Assembly: GCA_947069175.1 (NCBI GenBank)
Contig: CAMTDV010000030.1
Span: 98,418,411-98,482,410 of the forward strand
Length of the DNA stretch: 64,000 nucleotides
From: Scalesia atractyloides
Taxonomy: Eukaryota > Streptophyta > Magnoliopsida > Asterales > Asteraceae
Direction: 5' to 3'
Both the position numbers and the translations under genes were made by a program. Of the stretch, positions 1-11,588 are shown piece by piece (the first letter of the stretch is position 1; every line of letters begins with the position of its first letter). The notes beneath the pieces were generated by a model that saw only the letters and a list, made by a program, of their open reading frames with translations, was not told the DNA's origin and made no database searches.

Positions 1-1267
1 GTCCAAATTAGATAACTTAACATTCAAATCGAGTCATATCCTTTTTTCCCTGTGTCAAAAAAAAAATGGAGCATAAGATACTGGGATCGGAATATTTTAA
101 TACATGAAATTATATTTATTAAAAATAAAAACACTTTAATTACATTAAATTAAAAACAAGTTAAAATCCACGTCATCACTCGACGTTAGCATCAAATAAA
201 AGGAGAAAAAGAAACAAAAATCTACATGACCACGGTTACCTATAAAATGGATGAAAAACCCTTTATTTTAATGAAAAATGAATGTTGAGTGACCTGATTG
301 AAACACTTTTAAAACTTGAGTGACCTAATTGAAACACTTTTCAAACTTGGTTACTATTCTACAAATAAGAAATAGAAAACAAAGAAGGTGAAATAAGAGG
401 AGATACAAAACTTAAAAAATCGCAACATATATCGTAACCAATTAGTTATTACTTAGATGTGTGTATATATTATATGTAATTCATGTTGTTCAATTGCATG
501 TGGACCTCACACAGGTAAGGTTGGTATCGAAGTTAAGAAAAAAAAAGATTTTTGTATAATAGATTCTCTAGAACTGTTAACACACACTCTTTAATACTAA
601 ATTAATATTCACTGTGAGACTCAAACATTTCAAGTTTCAACTTCATAGAGAGGAACACCACTTTTCTGCCTTAATACTACTAAGCTAGATGCTCTTCTTT
701 GTATTATAGATGTATAATTAGGCAATATCAATTAACAATAAACTGATATTAATAACCATTACCAAAAACGAAATCCATAGCAAATTTTGTGAAAACTAGA
801 GAGGTATCGAGAGAAAATATAAAAAAGGTTTTTGACGAATTCAATGACGAATAATTTCCTGGCAACTTACTTTTGCTAAACGTATCTTGAAAACTTGCGT
901 TTTTAGGCGGATTAACCATTGCAAGTTTGTTTTTACCCAACAAATACTCGAAAAACTTGGATGAAATCTTACTCGATATTTTATCGTAATATTTCTATCA
1001 CCACTCTGTCGGTAGCTACTAACTACCAACGAGCTTTAAAACTTTAAATTTTCCTTTTTTCGTTGTTTTGTTTGATCAAAAGATGAAAAATTAAATGATT
1101 AGATATTCGTCAAAGATGTGTCTATTAAAAGTTAGTTTCTATTATTCTGAATAGGATTTGGTTTGATGTGTCAATGAATTTTTTATCCGTAAAAAGTCCC
1201 TTTTCTACTAGAGGATATCTTGAAGATGAAAGTAAGATGACCATATGCTTCCATGGTTGGCATATAT
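1..1267. other. AT-rich intergenic sequence
   Basis: No gene is seen. A short direct repeat of 31 bp occurs twice in a row at 287-317 and 318-348, with two differences. The open frames here are short and of low complexity, and none resembles a known family. Confidence 0.6.
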
Positions 1268-1272
1268 TATAT

Positions 1273-1460
1273 TATTGTGAAACTAGCCTAATAGCTATAA
1301 ACAATATAAGAAAGAGATGTAGGGATAAAGATGTTTATATCATTGATAGGTATGTTTAATACAAGACATACAAGGTAGTATATATAGGAGAAGGAAACTT
1401 GGAGAAGAAGCCAGTCTATTTTAAGAGTTGATAACCATAATATTATAATATATTATAACA
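1273..1460 (-). repeat. 3' LTR of the copia element
   Basis: This is the left copy of the terminal repeat. By eye it differs from the right copy at about 11 positions plus one single-base indel, giving roughly 94% identity. The outer end reads TATT where the right copy has the canonical TGTT. Confidence 0.88.
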
Positions 1461-1470
1461 CTCCCCCTTG
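1461..1470 (-). other. Polypurine tract of the copia element
   Basis: On the minus strand CAAGGGGGAG lies directly against the first base of the 3' LTR. This is where plus-strand DNA synthesis is primed in LTR retrotransposons. Confidence 0.8.
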
Positions 1471-3059
1471 GTTATCAACTTAATACGTTTTGAGATGCTG
1501 CCTTGTTAAAAACTTTGCTAGGAAAACCCAGTGGGACAAAACCTCAGCTAAGTGAAAAAGAGTGCAGCGCGTATTTTCTTCTCATGATACTTCTGGATCA
1601 TGTATATTGCCTCATTAAAAACCTTACTAAGAAAACCCAAATGAGATAAAACTTAGTGAGGGAAAAAGAGTGCAACTTGAATAATGACGTGTGTCCATCC
1701 TCCTTGAAAGTTGATCAAAGCTTTTGTAGCCAATTATTTGTCGCTCCATCGTTTAATGTGCAATCATTTATGTTGAGCAATGTTGTACAATCTTCTGACG
1801 AGACTTTAGGTGTCTCCAAAAATATCATGTCCATGACTGTGTTTTGTTATATTCCTGCATCTACAAGACTAACCAAGCTTGTTTTGATGGTTTAGTAAAA
1901 TATAATCAAATATAGTTTATACCTGAAATATTTCTTTGAACTCATTTCAATATCTCTTCATTTGTCAAAGGCTATATCATGACAATTAGCTCAAGTGAAA
2001 GATATTATAACCATGCATAGCTAGCAAAACATATTAATGCACATATGCATTTCACGATGGTACTTCTAGAATGAGAATCTTTACTTTGGTAGGAGATGAT
2101 AATAAGCATTTCTTATAACAAATGACTTAAGAACCTTTAACATACTTTAAGGTTCAACTATATCCATATTAAAATATCCCAAGACCATCTTCTAGATGTA
2201 CTTGAGGCATTGATAAAATATAATTACATATATACTCGAACTGCAGTTCGAGTAATAATGAGACTATGCCAAGGTCATTCAAAAATTCTCCGTATAAAAG
2301 CTCGACAGTTTCTCTCGATGATGCCTACACATCATCACTGTAAACTGCGATTATAGGGAGCTTTTAAAAGCAGAATGTATAAAACATGGCTAATTTGGTC
2401 AAACTTATATCCCTCTTTATGTGAATATCTCGAGTTGTACAACACTCGACCCGACTATTTTAGTCCAAACATATTTTGTCAACTTCATATAGTATGTCCG
2501 TAAGGTTTTTATATCAATGCTTCTAGCCTTATCAATCCATGAGGGAATTCCTCCCATTTTATCCAAATATGCATGTGCATTCACTCTTCATGAGTTGTGT
2601 TACATAAACTTACCCATATAACACATATAGATCTGTATCATATGCACAAATGTCATGAACACTTGCTTTATCTTCAAAATCCATATTGTACCATGCGTGT
2701 ACACTATTTATTAAGATATCACAATCACCGGTACACGTTTTCTATGTATGTTTCTTGGTGCACAAGTATTACATCGTTAAGATGTTTCAATTACTCTTTT
2801 AAGAACTCAATTGCTTTAGAAACTCATCAGGAGTTCCAATTATATCCAATATGTAAAAAATCATAACCTATTCAAATCCGAATATGTATACAATGATCAC
2901 ATTGTTCTCGAAAACTTACTTTACATGACTTATATAATTTAATCCTTCAGGGCTTTCATGTAAACTTTTAGTATCAAGTGATACATTCATAAAACGCATA
3001 TCAATTCTCTCTTTATCTTACCAGACTAATAATATATTGGAAAATCATTATATCCACCA

Positions 3060-4217
3060 CTAGAGAATGAGTCTCCTGGTTAATCAATTATGGGTCTTTG
3101 CAAAAATCTTGTGCCACCATTTTTCTTAAAATAAATTCATGTTATCTTCAATTCATAACTTGTATAAAAGACCCATTTGTATCCAACACGTCTTACAACT
3201 TCAGTTGCATGGACTAGTGATCCAAAAACTTTCCATTTCAACAAAGAATTCAACTCTGCCTTAGTTGCGTCTTTCCATTTTGGCCAATCGTTTCTATGTC
3301 ATTCATAGGCAGATCTAAATCTTGATCCTCGTCATTTCATCATTGAAAGCGCTATATTATATACAAAAGTATAACGACGTCGATTTTAGTTTCGATTCCA
3401 CACATTTCTAGACATGAAACAACTTATTGAGATCTTTTTATTTTCAGGTACCTGAGGTTCTTCTTGAACCATCATGTCTACTGTCTCTTCATGAGATCTT
3501 ATTACTATAACCTCGACTTGACCATCTTAATTACTGCTCCAACTTTCGAGGAATTGTATTACTGGAATCGACTAATCTACCACGCTTCAGGCGTGCAATA
3601 GACTCATTAGAAAATATATGGTTGTCCTCTAGGACACAAACATAAATGGAGCATAAGCAGTTGATTATGTGACTTACTTAGTCACTCTATTTAGGTCAGT
3701 GAACTCGTCTGGTAATTTATTCTTTAATATTGGTAAATGAATTATACTTTAAACTTCTAGTTCATAATTTATAGTCTGAGGATCATTATGACATGATAAT
3801 TCATTACTTTTTACTTTCCAACTGCTTATTATCTCCCCCTAATGTTTGGAACATTCATTCACTAAAGTGAAAAACCAATGAGCCATAAACAAATTTCTCA
3901 CTAATGGCTTTAAGTATTCAATCATAGACGATTATTTATATCCAATATTCTCAAAGTTTTTAGAAGTCCCATCTTGGTGCGGTGTGGTGGATGAGTTTCA
4001 ATATATGTCGCACAACCAAAATCTTTGATGAGACATATTTGGTTCCTGACCAAAAACCAACTATGTGGGGATAACTATAACTTATTGGCTTGATGTGAAT
4101 TAATGTTATTGCATGTAAAATTACATGTACTAAAATAGATACATGAACTTTTGCTCTGGTAATCATTGACTTTGCAATAAGTTGTAGACGTTTAATGATC
4201 GTCTTCAACAAAAACAC
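3060..4217 (-). pseudogene. Relic of copia pol (integrase end and RT start)
   Basis: The minus-strand frame ending at 3960 keeps a recognisable copia integrase C-terminal segment (FG.EPN.SHLR.FGC style followed by AP-R-K-MG style), now shifted across frames. Further downstream, around 3290-3110, the minus strand encodes WPKWKDATKAELNSLLK and then VGYKWVF, which is the well-known start of copia reverse transcriptase. Several stops and frameshifts separate the pieces. The catalytic YVDD region was not found. This gives the class and orientation of the element, not a working enzyme. Confidence 0.75.
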
Positions 4218-6930
4218 TTATTTTAGTGATCTTAATAACTTGAAAATAAATTTCACGGTCATAACCGAAATAAATATGCCAATCTGGAACAATGTACTTG
4301 TTATATTATTAGCCAAGCCATAATCACACAATCCTTAAGTTGTGTATTCGATAACCATTTAGACAATGCATCGATTTTAAATACTAAATGGTATCATGTT
4401 GGGATATTTATACTCTTTAATCATTTTCAGAATATTTAGGGATTCACACCCTACTTTTATTGGTATATACTTAGCTTCTCTTGAGAGCAAACATGGCATG
4501 TTTAATTATTAGCTTGAAGAATTTTCCAATTCTTCATTATATTTCATATCATCATTGACTAGTGTGGTTTAACTGGTCATGCCAACTAATAAAATAATTA
4601 TGATCCATAAACTTCTAGTTTAGGATCGTATATGTATTACTTGCACATATGTAATACAAAAATAATTATGATCCATAAACTTCTGGTTTAGGATCGTATA
4701 TGTATTACTTGCACATATATAATACAAAACATAAGATACGAGAGAAAGTGTTATAACTTCTCGTATATGTATTACTTGCACATATGTAATACAAAACATA
4801 AGATACGAGAGAATGTATTATAACTTCAAAGTTCAAACCATCATGTTATATATATCACTCTAGTTTTTCACTTTTGGTGGTGCATCTCGTTATTTATATG
4901 ACCATCATTACAATTCTAAATGGTCGATCTCATCAATACAACTTTCTCAAATATGTCCATGATCACTACCTACAATAACCAACATAAGATCACATTCACT
5001 TTAGGGAATGAAGTAGAACCAAAAGAAACTACATAGCTTTTTATTCTTTACACGGTCACACAAATATAAAATTATTTCAAACTTTTCATACTCTTGTAAT
5101 GATATTTGCTACTTAGGAACATATATCATGTGTGGCCAATGAAAAATCTTCATCTAGTTTTTCCTTATAAATAATCTTCTCTTCACAAAACATAGATTGA
5201 GAAGTAGATACATGACCAAGTTATATAATTATTACGACATTCTATAACTTGATAACGAGATTCATATAGTATGACACTTCTAATATGATATTGAAGTATA
5301 CTTAACTCTTTCATGAGGTTGACAATAAACCACGACTTCGGTTTAATTGTTCTATTAAATATCATCTATATAATACACAATAACATGTAGAATACAAACA
5401 GAATACAAAGTATACATGGATTCAAATTATATAATAGTTGATGTTATAGTATGTCACTATATAAAACCAAAATGTGATAATATTTTATGAAATAAAAATT
5501 TTTCATCGTATGTATACAAACAAATATCTATATAATTTATGTATCAATGTATCATATCATGTCATGGTATATATACCAATTATAAATGTAAAACATAAAT
5601 ATTTATTACTTAATTTAAAAACATAAACACATATTACCATGGAGTCCTCATGATACTATAATAACGTGTCATCAAATAAGTAATATTTTTTTATATGAAT
5701 TTTAAAAAGACTTCATGGTGAACGTAAATATAACATTCCTTGTAAAAAAAATTATTCCTATTCTAAATAGGTAGGCCATATTTTTTTTTCGTAACCACAA
5801 TCCTTCGTTTTCAACATCTACGTATATATGTATATCACAAAGGTAAATATATAATATAGTTATAACATGGTATCACATAATACAAGTTATACTAAAACTT
5901 CATGAAAGAATTTTTTTATAAATATATCCACACCAAGCAATATAAATGACTCAAGAACTACTAATTTCTCATATAGTATGAGATATTTCTCTTCCAAGGA
6001 AAATATACTATCATTTTTATATTTTTGGCTAAAAGAAATTCTCTTCTACACAAATTATTATGTCAAGAAACTCAATTCGTTTAAAAAATTTGTAATTAGA
6101 GTTTGTGAGAAATTTGATGCCATTTGCTAATCATTTTTTCGGCTTGCATGGGGCTGGGTCGTAAATCCGACCCGGTTACGTATCAATGAAATATATTATC
6201 CATAAAGAATACTCACGTATACATGTATTACTTTTGAATAACATACATATACTTCCTATATAAATGTCATGTACTTCCTATACAAATGTCTTTATGAATA
6301 AAATATTCTGCCTAATAACTTCCAATTCAAATGTTATATTTAAATAAATATTTTATTTACGTAATTATCCATTAGAAGTTGTTTGATGCTTGTAAAATTA
6401 ATTATGGAAACATACCATTTAGAAAAGTTAGAAGATTTTGACTTGACAAAGAAGAAAGAAACACTTTAGATTGTTTTTAAATAATTGTATAGTTTTCTTT
6501 GATAAACGTTATCATCATAACATCATCACACATCCATGACCCGAATTTTGTATTTACAATCTCTACACATTTATTCGTACCGAGTAGGGGGTAAATTTAA
6601 AAGAGATAATAATACTAATATATAATATTTAAAATAAAAACTTTTAGATTCAGAAAATATGGCTTATAGTAAAATAAAACTATATGATGATGATTGATAA
6701 TTTTTAACTTCCGAAAAGTGGAACGGATCAAATTCGTTTTCAAAATTTTGATGAATCTTTGGCATGTATTAACAAGATAACTTAAAAGCATCTTAGCGCA
6801 AAGTGGTGAAAGAAGAATTAAGAATATTGACTTGTTCGAAGCACTGACCTCATAATATGACTTGTTCCTTTTTCCGGTAGTATGGCCATGAATGAGGATG
6901 AGGCGATATGTGGAATGCTTGTGCTTAGAG

Positions 6931-6946
6931 TCTCGTGCTGATAACG
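6931..6946 (-). other. Primer-binding-site-like sequence of the copia element
   Basis: Immediately inside the 5' LTR the minus strand reads CGTTATCAGCACGAGA. It shares the TATCAG core with the initiator-Met tRNA complement (TGGTATCAGAGC) used by many plant copia elements, with mismatches around it. Confidence 0.55.
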
Positions 6947-7135
6947 TGTTGTGAAACTAGCCTAATAGCTATAAACAATATGAGAAAGAGATATAGAGAG
7001 AAAGATGTTTATATCATTGATAGGTATGTAAAATACAAGACATACAAGGTAGTATATACAGGAGAAGGAAACTTAAAGAAGAAGCCAGCCTATTTTAAGA
7101 GTTGATAACCATAATATTATAATATATTTATAACA
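6947..7135 (-). repeat. 5' LTR of the copia element
   Basis: This is the right copy of the terminal repeat, 189 bp, bounded by TGTT and AACA. A short AT-rich LTR of this size is at the small end for copia elements. Confidence 0.88.
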
Positions 7136-7140
7136 TATAT

Positions 7141-10126
7141 CAATTTTTTTGTCTAATCTTGTCACATACATTTAAACAATAATGAAATAGTAGTGTGTAA
7201 ATTAGCCAAAATATGTTCAATTTAGTTAAAGATAGAATTGTGTAAAATAGCCAAAATATGTTCAATTGTAGTTAAAGTAATCTAACAAAAGAATACAAAA
7301 AATGCCACATGTTATTCTCTCATCAACCTTATAAATTTTATTAATATTTATTTAATATTGTTATTAATATTAATAACTAATATATGTATTACTTATTTTT
7401 ATCCTTATCTTTATCTAAGATTAATAAATAACTTCAATTTTACAATTTAGACCCTTTGTTTTTTTTACTTTTAAACCAAAGTTTTTCATCTTTTGCAATT
7501 TAATCCCAACTATTTTTTATTTTCAGTTTTGGTCCACTACACTTTTCATCTTTCCCAAGTTTTTTGTTTCGTTCTAAATTTTGTGAGTTAACGCACCGCA
7601 ACGTGCGTGTGGGGTTTAACATATTTTCGTATATTTTTTCCTGTTTGAATGGTCCGTCACAACACATTTATTTTTCTCCGTTTGACAAGTTCGTCTAACG
7701 CGCGGGTCCTGGATTGACTTAGTTATTTTTTTCTATGTTTACATTTCGGTTTAATTTCTTTGCAACGTGCGTTTGTGATTCAAAGATTTTACGTCTGCTT
7801 TACGCTTGGCGTTATTTTTTTTCGTTTTTTATTTGTTTTTACGAGCTTTTTCGGTGTTGGTGGTTGCTAACAGTGGTATAGCATTGATACTACTTGACAC
7901 AATTTTACGACAACCACTGCAACGCAGGGGATAGTAGTAGCTTTATATAATGCAAAATGATGAACATTGCCAAAGCTTCTAATCATATAATCTTTTAGCT
8001 ATAAATAATAAGAATTAGTTGCACGGTTGAGATCAATCTAATCACATAATCTTTTATCTATAAATACAAAGAAGAGTAAATTATATGGTTTCTCTTTTAA
8101 TTTTACACTAACTTGTCTCGTGTGCCTTTTATCTTTAGAAATTACACCAAACGTCCTTATTTGAAACTTTTGCAATTGCACATCATAAGTCCTTTATACT
8201 AACCTCTATCCATTTTCATGGTTAAGACCAATCATGTGCCCCTTACATGAGGGGTAAAACTGTCGTTTTATCATTTTCTATATGAGATTTTATAATTCCA
8301 CATATGTAAACTATTTTTTTACATATGTGTAATTACTTATAACGTGTATGTATAATTTGTTTATTACACATATGTACATTACTTTTAACATGTATCTAAT
8401 CATAAAAATACGTAAATACATATAATAAATGATAAAATTATCATATATATAATAGATCATAAGAAAATTAGTTTAAATGAGAAAACTAAAAACTACCAAA
8501 AAATAGCCTAAAAACATACAAATTTTTTTACAATTTTTTTTAATTAAATTTGGTATTTTTGTTATATAAAAAAATAAAAACTACACATATGCATTACTAG
8601 GAAAAAACCTAAACCCCGTAACCCCCCCCCCCCCCCCCCCCACATAAAAAAACCCCTAAATTGTATGTGCAACATATACATATAATGTACATGTGTAGTG
8701 CTAATTTTTTATTTATTTATTTTTTAAAGTTTTTTTATATATCAAAAATAGCGATTTTAATAAAAAAAATTGTAAAAAACAAAATTTGGTGTGTTTTTAG
8801 GCTTTTTTTTTTTGTAGTTTTTTAGTTTTCTCATTTATATCTAGTTTTCTCATTATCCTCTCCCTATATGTATATAAACATGAAATGCACGAATAATTGG
8901 GTCGAAATTGCGACCTCTAAGGGCTATAGCTGTTCTGTTCATGTTCTTTTTCCCTGTTACCTCAATTATCATTCGGTAATAAGCTATCGGAAAAGAGAGG
9001 TTTTGTGCTACTTAACAACTGCCAGCCAAACAAAGTTTTAAAGCCTTCAAGACCCATGAACGACATTTGGTGGACAAATATAATTATGTTGTTAACCGTT
9101 GGAAAAGAGTAAATTCAACTATGCCCTTTTTTGCACAATACAATCATAATGCACTTAACATATAACGGCGCTCTTGATAGTGTTATAATTAATTCGTATC
9201 TATACATTATTCTTCATAGTTGATGGAGAACTTCGTTTTGTCGATGCATTGAGACTTGTAAACAGTCTCGAAGATGCTTCCAAAGGGTTAGTCATTTTCC
9301 ACTACGAATATTCTTTCATTCTTGTGTTGCTCAGAATAGAACATTCTAATATCGTATATCGTGCAGGTTTGTAGAGTACGTGAACACTACGGTAACCAGC
9401 CGGCATCAGATTCACTGCACCAAGCAACGTTGAGTTTGACTTGACCACCATTCCCGCGTTCTTGGTTGTCTTGTTTGTTTTGTGGTTCGTGTTAAAGCCA
9501 AGACGACCCAAAGTTAAGTTTAATTGAGTTTTAGGAATTCTTCTTCTGATGATACTTGATTTAGTTTCAGACTATGCTTGTTATTTTAGTAAATTTTTGA
9601 TGATTAATTTAATTGTTTAGATTAACATTTCCATTAACTCTTTCCAATAACTAACTCCATCCCACAAGCATCCTTAACTTTTCACATAATCACCAACTTT
9701 TACAAATTCTTAAATTAATAAATTTGTTTTTATAAAAGATTTATAAGTTTTTAATGTACATCGGTATATATTAAATACTTGAAATGTATTTAAGAAGCAA
9801 CCATGAAATTGTAAAAAGAAATAAAAACTGTTACATGTTAAAACACATGAAATTGAAAAAAAAATTAACAGGTCCAACATATATGCAACCTGCATTTCTA
9901 AATTCATGAAATGCTTAATGTTATAAAGAAAAAATGGTGCCATAGAAATGCATTCTTATACAACACATGCAAACAAAAATTAGGGATCTCATAGAATCCC
10001 CCTTTGTCAAGGCCCCCATGTATTACATGGGCATCCGTCGGGCAAACGGCCATAGACGGACCCCCACAATGAAGGCGTTCGTGCTAAGCTCAACCATCAC
10101 CACCAAGTTAAGGATGCCTGTGGGAT
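7141..10126. other. Gene-free AT-rich region
   Basis: No gene is supported. Several short GC-rich islands around 7590-7620, 7690-7700 and 7910-7935 (CAACGTGCG-like and CAACGCAGGGG-like) resemble the 3' hairpins of plant Helitrons, but ends could not be fixed. The palindromic element at 8455-8862 is listed separately. Confidence 0.5.
8455..8862. repeat. Palindromic element with poly-C at its centre
   Basis: The stretch 8455-8605 is repeated in inverted orientation at about 8680-8862. Both arms share GAGAAAACTAAAAACTAC and then TAGCCTAAAAACA-like stretches, and both contain an ACTACACAT core further in. A run of 20 C (8622-8641) sits near the centre. It looks like a foldback or MITE-type element. 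No target duplication was identified. Confidence 0.6.
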
Positions 10127-10311
10127 CAGTGGCGAAGCTTGAGATTTCCGTTCAAGTGGTCGATAACGTATATGCCCAAAAATTTCTATAAAACCGGAGG
10201 TCAATACATTATACCCAAAAATTTCTATACAAAACTTACATACTCTCCACTACTGAGCGAAAAGTTCGGGGGGTCGGCCGCCTCTCCCGCCCCTACTATG
10301 CTACGCCCATG
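10127..10311. mobile_element. Small hAT-like element
   Basis: The 8-bp sequence TGTGGGAT occurs at 10119-10126 and again at 10312-10319, flanking a 185-bp segment that begins CAGTGGCGAAG and ends CTACGCCCATG. The ends are imperfect inverted repeats. An 8-bp duplication with CAG-type ends fits a hAT miniature element. The terminal match is only moderate, so the call rests mainly on the duplication. Confidence 0.5.
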
Positions 10312-10613
10312 TGTGGGATGGCTTTATAAACCCTCGCCACGTGTGCTCTTATATTAATACCAACAATGCAATGAAAAATCAACAATGACTTTTAATGTAA
10401 TAGAATACAATACAATATATCACCAATATGATATGATATGACATATTTCAATTAATGGTTTTAGTTGGCTTACTAAGAATGGTGATTTTAGGATATGTCC
10501 TCTTTACCATTAATGCAATATTAATATTTATTTAATGCAATCACTCTCCCTCACACGTATGATATATATGTATCTATGTAAGGTTGTATGTTCATTTCTT
10601 TATCATCCTTACC

Positions 10614-11054
10614 ATGAAGATCTTAATTTACATGCTCTATCTTTTTGCGATAATAGATGCATCTCCAGCTCCAACGATTGACAAGTTTTGTATGATGCCT
10701 TATTGGAGCGTTTATATCACCAACCTAATGCAAAATCCTTTCATAGTTCATCCACAATCAGCTGATGATGATCTTGGAAACCGTACAGTTGGATCGCGTG
10801 CATATACACATTGGAGCTTTTGTTTGAATATCTTACTAAAGACACAATATTATGCTCATTTCTACTGGAACTCAAAGACGGCCTTTTTTGATGTTTATAA
10901 CTATGGTCTAGGTGAGTCCTATTGCACAAACGGAAAGGAATTTATAAGAGAACAAAGGTGTTATTGGATGGTCACCGAAGATGGGTTTTATGTGACAAGA
11001 CATCCTGAGCAGTTTCCTGAAGGCGGCCCGACCAAGTTACATGATTGGTCGTGA
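10614..11054 (+). CDS. S-protein homolog (SPH), plant self-incompatibility S1 family, copy 1
   Basis: The predicted protein is 146 residues, intronless, with a hydrophobic leader (residues 1-16) and a likely secreted mature part. The family core is clear: WSVYITN at 31-37, HPQSADDDLGNR at 46-57, then a W-SF block at 67-69 and AFFDVY at 90-95. Four cysteines (26, 70, 104, 116) match the usual two-disulfide pattern. S1-family proteins are small secreted proteins. The Papaver stigma S-determinant belongs here, but most SPHs have no known role. I chose the Met at 10614 rather than the in-frame one 30 bases upstream, because the paralogue at 15624 starts with the same ATGAAGATCTTA context. It is one of a tandem pair; the partner lies 4.6 kb downstream in the same orientation. 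Confidence 0.85.
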   Translation: MKILIYMLYLFAIIDASPAPTIDKFCMMPYWSVYITNLMQNPFIVHPQSADDDLGNRTVGSRAYTHWSFCLNILLKTQYYAHFYWNSKTAFFDVYNYGLGESYCTNGKEFIREQRCYWMVTEDGFYVTRHPEQFPEGGPTKLHDWS

Positions 11055-11588
11055 GTAATGTATAAATTAGAAGAATATATATTTCAAGATAATATAATGT
11101 TTAAGTAGTCGATATGAAACTATTAGCGAGATGAATTATGAATAATCTTTCACCCAGTCAAGTGTTAATTTTTTTGAGTACTCTGTAATAATTGTTTGGT
11201 TCACAGAATTCCAATGAACTGGAATTGAAAATTTTCCATCCACAATCTTATTTGGTTGATGCTTGGATGGAATTGAAATTTGAAAATTTTCATTCATTCC
11301 ATGGAATTCACAATTTCCTTCCACCTTGTGATGAAATGTTTAAAATAAAATTGACCAAAAAAGGCCTCATCTTTTATAAAGATATCTCATTTAATTGTCA
11401 CAATAAATAATAATAATCAATTTTTTTTGTTTTGTCAAAATCATGAGTATATCAACAATAATCAAAATTGTTTATCAAAATCAAGATTTATCACAAATGT
11501 AGTTTATCAAACAAAATAAATTTATGTAACAAATGAAATCATGATTATTTTTTAACGGCATGAAATCATAATTATTTCTCAACTCATT

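Larger units (their letters stand above)
1273..7135 (-). mobile_element. Ty1-copia LTR retrotransposon, decayed, both LTRs present
   Basis: Two direct repeats of about 188 bp (1273-1460 and 6947-7135) bound the element, and the 5-bp sequence TATAT flanks both outer ends (1268-1272 and 7136-7140) as a target duplication. Read on the minus strand, the 5' LTR is on the right and starts TGTTATAA. A primer-binding-like site lies just inside it, and a purine tract (CAAGGGGGAG) abuts the left 3' LTR. Traces of integrase (about 3960-4110) and of the start of reverse transcriptase (about 3110-3290) follow in the order IN then RT, which defines copia rather than gypsy elements. The internal region has no long open frame, so the element cannot be autonomous. 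Internal tandem repeats occur at 1497-1673 and about 4594-4828. Confidence 0.9.

Noticed and set aside
4594..4828. Regular repeats that might suggest a CRISPR-like array
   Set aside because: They are contiguous tandem duplications without unique spacers, inside a plant retrotransposon.
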